NCBI GenBank assembly: GCA_005885565.1
Contig: VAXK01000065.1
Coordinates: 1 to 13,163 of the forward strand
Reading direction: 5' to 3'
DNA length: 13,163 nucleotides
Source of the DNA: Actinomycetota bacterium
Lineage (GTDB): Bacteria; Actinomycetota; Thermoleophilia; Gaiellales; Gaiellaceae
Each line of letters begins with the position of its first letter. The stretch's first letter is position 1. This document shows, one piece after another, positions 5,394 to 12,756 of this stretch. The translations under genes were made by a program, and so were the position numbers. The notes beneath the pieces were generated by a model that saw nothing but the letters and a program-made list of their open reading frames with translations, was not told where the DNA came from and did not search any database.

Positions 5394-6551
5394 TCAGCAG
5401 CTCTTGCTGAGCGCGTGCAGGTACGTCAGATAGCTTGGCGATTGCGAGACGGCGTTCGCGAAGTCCGCCCAGGCCGAGGGAGCATTCGGCTCGTTGCCGC
5501 CCGTGCCGCAGCCCCACATTACGCCGTCCCACACGGGGACGCCGTAGTTGGCGGCCGAGCCGACCGCGGCGGCGGCCGCATCGAGATCGCGGTAGTACGT
5601 CGCCCAGCCGGAGTTGTAGATCTCCGGGAAGCCGAAGTCGTCCGTAGCGCCCCAACTCGTGTGGTACTTCTGGGCCGCACTCCACCCGTGGTCGAGGGGC
5701 GTGTTCCAGCAGCCAGCCGACGCGCACGTGCCGTAGTACGCGCCGTTGTCTTCCATGCCGATTCCGGCGCTGTCGACTGCGTTGAACCCGTTGACCCAGT
5801 CGATCGCCGGGGCGGGCCCGCCGAAGTTGGTCTCGAGGTCGTTGCCCGATTCCGCGTAGAAGGTGAGCGGCAATCCGTTCGAGGCGTTGTAGTTGTTCAG
5901 GGTGTTGGCATAGGCCTCGAGGTTCGCGTTGACCGCACCTTCCCAGTAGCGACCCTGAGCGTTGGCGTTCGTCGTGTTGCTGCCCGCGACGGAGTTGTTG
6001 GTCGTCGCGACAACTCCCATCGATTGCTGTTGCGCGTGGGAGCCGCTCGTCTCGTAGCCGTACATGTACCACTCGAGGTCGTACGCCACCGTGTAGCTCT
6101 CGCTCGCGCTCTCCGAGCAGGTTCCGCTGTACGGGTCGATGTGCGTGCTGTTGCTCGTGCACCAGCCTCCGACCTCGAGGAACACCAGCTGGTTGGGATG
6201 CGAGGGCGCGTTGACCCCCATGTTCTTGATCGCCGTGCTTGCGTTCTTCAGGTCGGAGTCGTTCGGATACCAGGAGAAGGAATAGGGCGGCGCGCTGGAC
6301 GCGGTGACGTCCGCGACCGCCGGCGTCGAGGGGGTCGAAGGCGTGGCGCTCGACGCTCCGGACTTGGTCGGCAGCAGAGGAGCTCGTCCGACCGGGAGCT
6401 GTGGAGCGGAGGGCGGCGACGCTGGATGAAGGGATGGAAGCGGGACACCGGCGAGGCTCGGCGACCCGCCGTACGCACCGCCGCCGGTCGCGAGGACCGC
6501 TGCGAGCGCGCACGAGACTGTCGTCGTAAAGACGCGTGCATTCCTGGGCAT
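5394..6551 (-). CDS. Secreted six-cysteine protein, possible glycoside hydrolase-like domain
   Basis: 385 residues from ATG 6551, with GGAG (6564-6561) as ribosome-binding site at 9 nt. A signal peptide (residues 1-28) is followed by a Pro/Ser/Thr/Ala-rich linker (about 30-90). The rest is an Asn/Ser/Tyr/Trp-rich domain with six cysteines at 131, 145, 276, 281, 348 and 385 (the last residue), suggesting disulfides outside the cell. Strand-then-acid stretches such as VFLEVGGW (123-130), AYDLEWYMYGYE (156-167), LTFYAESGNDLE (229-240), GIGMEDNGAYY (263-273) and VWDGVMWG (340-347) are reminiscent of a TIM-barrel glycosidase or DUF1906-like fold, but I cannot name a family. Lower GC and richer Asn use than its neighbours fit a secreted protein. 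It faces the CHAP hydrolase tail to tail. Confidence 0.8.
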   Translation of the reverse strand: MPRNARVFTTTVSCALAAVLATGGGAYGGSPSLAGVPLPSLHPASPPSAPQLPVGRAPLLPTKSGASSATPSTPSTPAVADVTASSAPPYSFSWYPNDSDLKNASTAIKNMGVNAPSHPNQLVFLEVGGWCTSNSTHIDPYSGTCSESASESYTVAYDLEWYMYGYETSGSHAQQQSMGVVATTNNSVAGSNTTNANAQGRYWEGAVNANLEAYANTLNNYNASNGLPLTFYAESGNDLETNFGGPAPAIDWVNGFNAVDSAGIGMEDNGAYYGTCASAGCWNTPLDHGWSAAQKYHTSWGATDDFGFPEIYNSGWATYYRDLDAAAAAVGSAANYGVPVWDGVMWGCGTGGNEPNAPSAWADFANAVSQSPSYLTYLHALSKSC

Positions 6552-6631
6552 GAGATGTAGCTCCGTTCTGGTCCGAGGATGGACAGCTCGCCGGCTAGAA
6601 CGGGGGAGAGCGGTTCGGCGGGCTCATCTCA

Positions 6632-7144
6632 CTATCCGGTTGGGGTGAAGCGACGGAGGGTCGAAGGCTGGGCAGGGCTGACGCAGGCCGGCTCGCCGAC
6701 CCGCCAGCGGAAGACGGCCGACTTCGTCCGCGACGACACCCTGAAGGCGTACGACATCGGCGACTTCGGGCACCAATTCCGCCATGCGTAGAGCAACGGG
6801 CGGGTCTGCCTGAAGGTGCGCGGGCCGACGACGGCTTCGATCTCCGTGCGAACGGGATTGCCGCGCACGCGAAGCAATCGGCCTCGACCGTTGGTGAGCC
6901 GCAGGACGACCTGGTCCCGAACCGCGCACTTCGCGCCCCGGACGTATCCGACATGAGCGTCCAGGATGAGCGCCCCTTGGGCGCCGTTCTTGGCGAGCTC
7001 GTAGCGGTACGCCTGTCGCGCACAGCGCGGAAGCCGTGCGCCGGAAGCCGTCGTGCCGACTGCCGGCACGAGCGGAGCCGGGAGTGTCATCGCCACCCCG
7101 ACCACGACCGCCGCAGGGACTAGGCGGTCGACCCGCACGTACAC
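6632..7144 (-). CDS. Small secreted protein, weakly DUF4232-like
   Basis: 170 residues from GTG 7144, with a purine-rich AAGGGTGA stretch just upstream as a possible ribosome-binding site. A signal peptide covers about residues 1-34 (hydrophobic AAVVVGVAMTLPAPLVPAV). The mature part has four cysteines (41, 73, 125, 154) and segments such as CARQAYRYELAKNGAQGALI, VVLRLTNGRGRLLRVRGNPV and EPACVSPAQPSTL. These recall the beta-sandwich DUF4232 proteins of actinobacteria (an xLTNxG strand, a G-P motif and a late Cys-Pro-rich strand). The resemblance is from memory and weak. It is transcribed away from dnaE2, and the shared intergenic region contains the dnaE2 LexA box. 80 bp separate it from the downstream minus-strand gene, so co-transcription is possible. 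Confidence 0.6.
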   Translation of the reverse strand: MYVRVDRLVPAAVVVGVAMTLPAPLVPAVGTTASGARLPRCARQAYRYELAKNGAQGALILDAHVGYVRGAKCAVRDQVVLRLTNGRGRLLRVRGNPVRTEIEAVVGPRTFRQTRPLLYAWRNWCPKSPMSYAFRVSSRTKSAVFRWRVGEPACVSPAQPSTLRRFTPTG

Positions 7145-7218
7145 GTGTCACCCTTACCCACTACCGCGCTGCATCACACCTTCGACCCTTGGCGGGCTCG
7201 ACCGAGCCACGCCGCCGC

Positions 7219-7245
7219 GAACGCGTGTTCGTGTAGAACTTAGGT
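7219..7245 (+). promoter_or_regulatory. dnaE2 promoter with LexA (SOS) box
   Basis: GAACgcgtGTTC at 7219-7230 is an exact LexA core of the same type as the two at imuB. TAGAAC at 7234-7239, identical to the imuB -10 hexamer, lies 6 nt before the GTG start, predicting a leaderless mRNA. The -35 position (GCCGCC, 7211-7216) is poor. The operator sits at about -27 to -16 relative to the start, where LexA would block polymerase. Confidence 0.87.
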
Positions 7246-10200
7246 GTGCCGTATGTGGAGTTGCACGCCCACTCGGCCTACTCGTTCCTCGACGGGGCGT
7301 CGCTGCCGGAGGAGCTCGCGGTGCAGGCGGCCGAGCTCGGCTACGGGGCGCTCGCGCTCACCGACCACGACGGCCTCTACGGGTCGCTCGAGTTCGCGCA
7401 CGCGGCGAAGGCGTTCGGCGTGCGCCCGATCACCGGCGCGGAGGTCACGCTCGCCGACCGCTCGCACGTCACGCTCCTGGTCGAGACCTCGCGCGGCTAC
7501 GCGAACCTGTGCCGGCTCCTCACGGCCGCGCACGCGAAGACGCGGCGGCTGGGGCGGGAGAGCGACGCGCCGCTTCCGCCCTCGCTCGACCTCGAGCTCC
7601 TGCTCGAGCACCGCGAGGGCCTCGTCTGCCTCTCCGGCTGCGCCCGGCACGGGCTCGCCGTCCGGGATCCGAACACCGCCGCCGAGGTCGCCCGCGCCTT
7701 CGGCTCCGAGCGGTTCTACGTCGAGCTCCAGCGGCCCTACGAACGCGGCGACGCGCGCCGGAACGCGGTCCTGCGCGACCTCGCGGCGGCGCTCGGCGTC
7801 GAGACGGTGGCGACGGGCGACCCGCACGCGCACGACCCGAGCCGCGTGGCGCTCCAGGACGTGCTCGTCGCGATCCGGAACCGCACCTCGCTCGAGGGCG
7901 CCGAGCGGGAGCGGCGCGGAAACCGCGAGGTCGTCCTCCTGCCCCCGGAGGCCATGTCCGAGCGCTTTCCCGACGACGCCGGCGCGATCGCGCGGACCGC
8001 CGAGGTCGCAGCGCGGCTCGAGTTCGACCTGACGCACGAGCTCGGCTACCGGTACCCCGACTTCTCGAACGGGGCCGAAACGGCCACTTCACAGCTCCGC
8101 CGGGTCTGCGATCGCGCTTTCCACGAGCGCTACAGCGCTTGCAACAGACTGTTGCAAGGTCGGGCTCGCGGGCGGCTGGACGAGGAGCTCGCGCTGATCG
8201 ACGAGCTCGGGCTCGCGGGCTTCTTCCTCCTGCACTGGGAGGTGCTCGAGCTGGCGCGCGAGTGCGCCTTCCAGGTACGCGGCGCCTCGGCGGCCCGCAA
8301 CATCCTCCCGCCCGGCCGCGGCCGCGGCAGCTCCGTCGGCTCGCTCGTCTGCTACCTGACGGGCCTCTCGCACGTCGACCCGGTCGAGGCCGACCTCTCG
8401 CTCGGACGGTTCCTGAACCGCGAGCTCGACTCGATGCCCGACATCGACCTCGACTTCCCGCGCGACATCCGCGAGAAGCTGATCGTCGCCGTCACCGAGC
8501 GCTACGGCCGCGAGCACGCCGCGCTCGTCGCGTCGTTTCCCACCTACCGCTCGCGGGGTGCGATCCGCGACGTGGGCAAGGCGCTCGGCCTGCCGTTCGC
8601 CGACCTCGAGCGGCTCGCGCGGCAGAGCGACGGTTGGAACGCGAAGCGCGTGGGGGAGGAGATCGCCGCGCTGCCGGATGCCGAGCGCAAGCTGCGCTCG
8701 CCGCGCTGGCGGGCCTTCGTCGAGGCCTGCTTCGAGATCGCCGGCCTGCCCCGGCACATCTCACAGCATCCGGGCGGGATGGTCATCTCGACGCGGCCGC
8801 TGATCGAGCTCGTCCCCGTCCAGCCGTGCGCCATGGCCGGCCGGCAGATGTGCCAGTGGGACAAGGACTCGTGCGCCGATGCAGGCTTCCTGAAGATCGA
8901 CCTGCTCGGCCTGGGGATGCTCTCCGCGGTCGAGGACTGCGTCGACCAGGTCGCGCGGCTGCGCGGCCGGACGATCGACCTCTCCCGGATCCCGCTCGAC
9001 GACCAGGCCGTCTTCGAGGAGATCCGGCAGGCGGACACGGTCGGCGTCTTCCAGATCGAGAGCCGCGCCCAGATGCAGAGCCTGCTCCGGACGCAGCCGG
9101 AGAGCCTCGACGACCTCACCGTGCAGGTCGCGCTCGTCCGGCCGGGGCCGATCCAGGGCAAGGCGGTGCACCCGTACATCGAGCACCGGCAGCGCCTGCG
9201 GGAGGACCCGGACTTCGTGCCGCCGGTCGACCACCCGTCGCTCGCCGAGCCGCTGCGCTCGACCCTCGGCGTCGTCGTCTTCCAGGATCAGGTGCTCGAC
9301 GTGGCGATCGCCGTCGCCGGCTTCGGCGTCGGCGAGGCGGAGGGGCTGCGGCGCGCGATGAGCCGCAAGCGGAGCCACGCCGCGCTCGAGGCCTACCGCG
9401 GCCGGTTCGTCGAGGGCGCGCTCGGCCGCGGTGTCGACGAGGAGACCGCGCACCGGATCTACGACAAGCTCGTCGGCTTCTCGGGCTTCGGCTTCCCGAA
9501 GTCGCACGCGGCGGCGTTCGGCCTGCTCGCCTACCAGTCGGCGTGGCTGCGCCACCACCACCCGGCCGAGTTCCTGTGCGCGCTCCTGAACGCGCAGCCG
9601 ATGGGCTTCTACCCGCCGGCGAGCCTGGTGCGCGACGCGCAGCGGCGCGGGGTGGACGTCCGCCCGCCGGACGTGAACCGAAGCGGCGCCAAAGCATCCC
9701 TCGAGGACGTGGCCGTTCGAGCCCGCCGTGCCAGGCACGTGCCTGGCACCGACGACGGAAGCGCCATGGCGGTTCGGGTCGGGTTGGAATACGTCGCGTC
9801 GGTGGGGGAGGACGACGCGGCGGGGATCGTCGCCGAGCGCGAGCGCGGGGGGCCGTATCGCGACGTGCGCGACCTCGCGCAGCGGGCGTCCGTGGACGAC
9901 GGCGCGCTCGAGGCCCTCGTCGCCTCGGGCGCCTGCGACTCCTTCGGCTCGCCGCGGCGGACGCTCCTCTGGGAGCTCGGGCTCGTCCCGCGCGCGACGA
10001 GCGTCCCCGGAACGGGCGGCGCCGAGCGCCAGCTCGCCCTTCCGCTGGAGCCGACCGTCGAGACCCCCGCGCTGCCGCCGCAGAGCGACTGGGAACGGAT
10101 GCTCGCCGACTACCGGACGACGGGCCTCTCCGTCGGCACGCACCCGCTCGAGCTCCTCCGCCCGCACCTCCCTCCGGGCACGCTCTCGAGCCGCGAGCTC

Positions 10201-10533
10201 TCCGAGCTTCCGCACGGCCGGCGGGTCGCGGTGGCCGGGCTCGCGGTCGCGCGCCAGCGGCCGTCGACGGCCAAGGGCGTCGTCTTCATGCTCGTCGAGG
10301 ACGAGTTCGGGCAGATGAACCTGATCGTGCCGCCGCCGGTCTACGAGCGCTTCCGCGCGATCGTGCGCGGCGAGCCGCTCCTCCTCGCGCGCGGCCGGTA
10401 CGAGCGCGTCGAGCGGAACCGGAACGTCCTCGTCAGCGACCTCGAGACGCTGGGCCCGCTCGCCCGCCGCGTCGCCGACGAGGCGGACGTCTACGGTGCG
10501 CTGCCGGCCGCCCACCACTTCGGGCACCGCTAG
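7246..10533 (+). CDS. dnaE2: DnaE2, SOS-inducible error-prone DNA polymerase III alpha
   Basis: 1095 residues, the normal length for DnaE2. It performs translesion and mutagenic DNA synthesis with ImuB. The PHP domain carries H7xH9, TDHD (39-42) and GAE66. The polymerase core shows GRGSSVGSLVCYL, the catalytic MPDIDLDF (Asp399, 401, 403) and the third Asp552 in LKIDLLGLG. FPKSHAAAFGLLAY is a typical C-family stretch, and an OB-fold follows near residues 975-1070 (VFMLVEDEFGQMNLIV). The start is GTG 7246, leaderless, directly behind the LexA box. Two oddities lie inside. A palindromic repeat encodes RARHVPGT (828-835) in a region where relatives go almost directly from the PDVNxS strand to xAVRLGLxYV. 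A second palindrome lies at 8138-8158. The frame stays open through both. Confidence 0.96.
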   Translation: MPYVELHAHSAYSFLDGASLPEELAVQAAELGYGALALTDHDGLYGSLEFAHAAKAFGVRPITGAEVTLADRSHVTLLVETSRGYANLCRLLTAAHAKTRRLGRESDAPLPPSLDLELLLEHREGLVCLSGCARHGLAVRDPNTAAEVARAFGSERFYVELQRPYERGDARRNAVLRDLAAALGVETVATGDPHAHDPSRVALQDVLVAIRNRTSLEGAERERRGNREVVLLPPEAMSERFPDDAGAIARTAEVAARLEFDLTHELGYRYPDFSNGAETATSQLRRVCDRAFHERYSACNRLLQGRARGRLDEELALIDELGLAGFFLLHWEVLELARECAFQVRGASAARNILPPGRGRGSSVGSLVCYLTGLSHVDPVEADLSLGRFLNRELDSMPDIDLDFPRDIREKLIVAVTERYGREHAALVASFPTYRSRGAIRDVGKALGLPFADLERLARQSDGWNAKRVGEEIAALPDAERKLRSPRWRAFVEACFEIAGLPRHISQHPGGMVISTRPLIELVPVQPCAMAGRQMCQWDKDSCADAGFLKIDLLGLGMLSAVEDCVDQVARLRGRTIDLSRIPLDDQAVFEEIRQADTVGVFQIESRAQMQSLLRTQPESLDDLTVQVALVRPGPIQGKAVHPYIEHRQRLREDPDFVPPVDHPSLAEPLRSTLGVVVFQDQVLDVAIAVAGFGVGEAEGLRRAMSRKRSHAALEAYRGRFVEGALGRGVDEETAHRIYDKLVGFSGFGFPKSHAAAFGLLAYQSAWLRHHHPAEFLCALLNAQPMGFYPPASLVRDAQRRGVDVRPPDVNRSGAKASLEDVAVRARRARHVPGTDDGSAMAVRVGLEYVASVGEDDAAGIVAERERGGPYRDVRDLAQRASVDDGALEALVASGACDSFGSPRRTLLWELGLVPRATSVPGTGGAERQLALPLEPTVETPALPPQSDWERMLADYRTTGLSVGTHPLELLRPHLPPGTLSSRELSELPHGRRVAVAGLAVARQRPSTAKGVVFMLVEDEFGQMNLIVPPPVYERFRAIVRGEPLLLARGRYERVERNRNVLVSDLETLGPLARRVADEADVYGALPAAHHFGHR
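8138..8158. repeat. Perfect inverted repeat inside dnaE2 (second type)
   Basis: CTTGCAACAG (8138-8147) and its exact complement CTGTTGCAAG (8149-8158) flank a single A, a 21-bp near-perfect palindrome. It is locally AT-richer than the surrounding dnaE2 codons and encodes part of SACNRLLQGRARG, between the PHP domain and the polymerase core. Only one copy is in this window, so whether it is a dispersed repeat cannot be told here. Confidence 0.6.
9728..9749. repeat. Palindromic REP-like repeat inside dnaE2
   Basis: This is a perfect 22-bp palindrome (left half GTGCCAGGCAC, centre 9738/9739), identical to the core of the intergenic copy at 1045-1066. Bases 9750 and beyond diverge from that copy apart from one C. 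It is in frame and encodes residues 828-835 of DnaE2. Confidence 0.88.
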
Positions 10534-10536
10534 CGA

Positions 10537-10729
10537 AACCCAACGACGAACGGCTTCGTGGTCGGCCTGGCCGCGATCGCCGCGCTGGGCGGGTTCCTCT
10601 TCGGCTACGACACCGGCGTCAATCTCGGGCGCGCTCCTCTTCATCGGCGCCGAGGACGGGGACGCCGCCGACAGGCCGCTCGCGCGCGAGCGCGAGGAGC
10701 CGGCCCGCGGCGAGCGAGTCCCGCGCTAG
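10537..10729 (+). pseudogene. Remnant of an MFS sugar transporter (first TM helix, frameshifted, internally deleted)
   Basis: Starting just 3 bp after the dnaE2 stop, one frame encodes TNGFVVGLAAIAALGGFLFGYDTGV. This is the first transmembrane helix and GYDTGV motif of sugar-porter (SP family) MFS transporters. The expected continuation ISGALLFI is present in the next frame; a single extra A at 10621/10622 (GTC-A-ATC) breaks the frame. After ISGALLFI (to about 10648) the sequence turns into a charged tail (GAEDGDAADRPLAREREEP...) ending at TAG 10727-10729 with no other helices. So most of the roughly 450-residue transporter is missing. There is no start codon with a ribosome-binding site. The tail could be the original C-terminus brought close by an internal deletion, which is inference. 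Confidence 0.78.
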
Positions 10730-10930
10730 CCCCGGACGCAGTAGAGGCGGCCGTGGCCGGGCAGGTCGGCCCGCTCGACGGGCACGGTCGTGCGACGGGC
10801 GATGTCGATCCAGAAGACGCGGAACCGGTCCCCCTCGAGGTCGCGTACGAGCGCGGCGGCGTCCGCGCCGGCCGCCGCGAGCAGGACGAGCAGCGAGCTG
10901 CCGATCGTCCCGCCGCTCAGGTGGAACGCC
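10726..10930 (-). pseudogene. Minus-strand coding remnant without a start codon
   Basis: On the minus strand, codons from about 10930 down to TAG 10728-10726 are almost all G/C-ending and give a sensible peptide: a hydrophobic LLVLLAAAGADAAALV stretch, then DLEGDRFRVFWIDIARR, then VERADLPGHGRLYCVRG. This looks more protein-like than the other frames. No ATG, GTG or TTG start is found in frame within this segment, and further upstream the frame only shadows the GH15 gene. I read it as the 3' end of a gene whose 5' part was lost, possibly replaced when the GH15 unit or its promoter arrived. It could instead be a short gene with a CTG start at 10920, or chance. Family not recognised. Confidence 0.35.
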
Positions 10931-10961
10931 GCCGGCTCGGCCCTGCCTAGGGCGCCGCCGC

Positions 10962-10974
10962 GATAATCAGGCGC
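10962..10974 (+). promoter_or_regulatory. -10 element of a leaderless GH15 gene
   Basis: GATAAT (10962-10967) matches the -10 consensus at five of six positions and lies 7 nt before the GTG start at 10975, so transcription would begin at or next to the start codon. No good -35 is seen at 17 bp. Confidence 0.6.
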
Positions 10975-12756
10975 GTGCGGCGGGTGGACGGCTTCGCGCC
11001 CATCGGGGCCTACGGCGCGATCGGCGACGGCCGGACCGTGGCGCTCGTCGCGCTCGACGGCTCGATCGACTTCCTCTCGCTCCCGAGCCTGCGCTCGCCG
11101 ACGACGTTCGCGGCGCTCCTCGACCCCGGGCGCGGCGGCTGCTTCGCGCTCGCGCCCGAGGGCGACTTCGAGGCCGAGCGGCGCTACGTCGAGCGGACGA
11201 ACGTCCTCGAGACCGTCTTCCGCACCGCTTCCGGCTCCGTTCGCGTCACCGACGCCCTTACGCTCGAGGACGGCGTGCTCCTTCCCTGGGTCGAGCTCGC
11301 GCGGCGCGTCGAGGGGCTCGAGGGCTCCGTGCGGATGCGCTGGAGCGTCGAGCCGCGCTTCGATTGGGGCCGAGCGGAGACGCGGATCCGCATGCGCCGC
11401 GGAACGCCGGTCGCGGAGGCCGGAGAAGTCCTCCTCGCGGTCCAGGCCTGGGACGCCGGCGAGCCCGGCGTCGCGGACGACCACGTCGGCTCGACCTTCG
11501 AGACGTCGCCCGGGTCGCGGGCGCTGCTCGCGCTCGCCGCCGCCGAGTCGGGCCCGGTCCCGATCCCCCGGCGGGACGACGTCGAGCGCCGCGTCGACGG
11601 CACGTGCGCGGGCTGGCGGCGCTGGCTCGACAACTGGGACTACGACGGCCCGTGGCCCGATGCGGTCGCGCGCAGCGCCCTCGCCCTGCGGCTGCTCGTC
11701 CACACGCCGGACGGCGCGATCGCGGCCGCGCCGACGACCTCGCTCCCGGAGCGGATCGGCGGCGACCGCAACTACGACTACCGCTACGCCTGGGTGCGCG
11801 ACTCCGCCTTCACCCTCGACGCCCTGATCGTCCTCGGCCTTCGTGCGCTCGTACACGAGTCGTTCGGCTGGCTCCTGCGCGCGATCGCGCAGACCGACCC
11901 GGACGTGCGGCCGTTCTACGCGCTCGACGGCTCCATTCCCGAGCGGCTCGAGGAGCTGCCACTCCGCGGCTACCGCGACTCACGGCCCGTGCGCTACGGC
12001 AACGCCGCGAGCTCACAGCTCCAGCTCGGCTCGTGGGGCGACCTCCTCGAGACGGCCGACCTGTACGTGCGCCAGGGGAACGAGTTCGACGACGCGACCG
12101 GCCGCCGCCTCGCCGACACGATCGACCGTCTCTGCGTCATCTGGCGGGACGAGGACTCGGGGATCTGGGAGCTGCCCGACCTGCGCCACTACACGATCTC
12201 GAAGCTCGCATGCTGGACGGCCTTCGACCGGGCGCTCCGGCTCGTCGAGGAGGGCCAGCTCCCCGGCGACCACGCGGCGCAGTGGCGCGAGGAGCGCGAC
12301 GCCGTCCGCGACTTCGTCGAGACGCGGTGCTTCTCGGAGGCCCGCGGCGCGTACACGTTCTACGCGGACTCGCAGGAGCTCGACGCGTCGGTGCTGCGCG
12401 CGGCCCGCATGGGCTTCGCCGAGCCCGCCGGCGAGCGCATGGCCGGCACGATCGCCGCGGTCCGCGAGGAGCTCTCCGCGGGCGGGCCGCTCCTCTACCG
12501 CTACAGCGGCCAGAAGCGGGAGGAGGGCGCATTCCTCGCCTGCTCCTTCTGGCTCGTCGAGGCGCTCGCGCGGGCCGGCCGCGTGGGCGAGGCGCGCGCG
12601 ACGATGGAGGAGCTCCTGCCGCTTGCGAACGACCTCGGCCTCTACTCGGAGGAGATCGACCCACAGACGCACGAGCTGCTCGGCAACTTCCCGCAGGGCC
12701 TGACGCACCTCTCGCTCGTCACCGCCGCAGGCGCCGTCGCGGCCGCGGATGGCTGA
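10975..12756 (+). CDS. GH15 family glucoamylase / trehalase-like glycoside hydrolase
   Basis: 593 residues. The N-terminal beta-sandwich typical of bacterial GH15 begins with FAPIGAYGAIGDGRTVALVALDGSIDFLSLP. The (alpha/alpha)6 barrel begins near residue 225, with TTSLPERIGGDRNYDYRYAW and VRDSAFT (254-280). The catalytic acid is Glu399 in DSGIWELPD and the base is Glu559/560 in LYSEEIDPQTHELLGNFPQ, followed by the GNFPQGLTH signature. Family members of this size hydrolyse alpha-1,4- or alpha-1,6-glucans or, in mycobacteria, trehalose. No signal peptide is seen, so it is probably cytoplasmic and acts on trehalose, maltodextrin or glycogen products; the exact substrate cannot be read. The start is GTG 10975 without a ribosome-binding site, behind GATAAT, so translation is leaderless. 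Confidence 0.92.
   Translation: MRRVDGFAPIGAYGAIGDGRTVALVALDGSIDFLSLPSLRSPTTFAALLDPGRGGCFALAPEGDFEAERRYVERTNVLETVFRTASGSVRVTDALTLEDGVLLPWVELARRVEGLEGSVRMRWSVEPRFDWGRAETRIRMRRGTPVAEAGEVLLAVQAWDAGEPGVADDHVGSTFETSPGSRALLALAAAESGPVPIPRRDDVERRVDGTCAGWRRWLDNWDYDGPWPDAVARSALALRLLVHTPDGAIAAAPTTSLPERIGGDRNYDYRYAWVRDSAFTLDALIVLGLRALVHESFGWLLRAIAQTDPDVRPFYALDGSIPERLEELPLRGYRDSRPVRYGNAASSQLQLGSWGDLLETADLYVRQGNEFDDATGRRLADTIDRLCVIWRDEDSGIWELPDLRHYTISKLACWTAFDRALRLVEEGQLPGDHAAQWREERDAVRDFVETRCFSEARGAYTFYADSQELDASVLRAARMGFAEPAGERMAGTIAAVREELSAGGPLLYRYSGQKREEGAFLACSFWLVEALARAGRVGEARATMEELLPLANDLGLYSEEIDPQTHELLGNFPQGLTHLSLVTAAGAVAAADG

Noticed and set aside
5415..6560. A long plus-strand open frame opposite the six-cysteine secreted protein.
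   Set aside because: The minus strand has a signal peptide, ribosome-binding site and balanced composition; the plus frame is Arg/Val-rich without any of these.
8761..10644. A 627-codon minus-strand open frame opposite dnaE2.
   Set aside because: Antisense shadow of dnaE2: Arg/Glu/Val/Asp-rich with no domain, while the plus strand holds an unmistakable polymerase.
10726..11856. The full 376-codon minus-strand frame reaching into GH15.
   Set aside because: Only the last roughly 66 codons, outside GH15, look coding. The rest is the antisense of GH15 and was not annotated.
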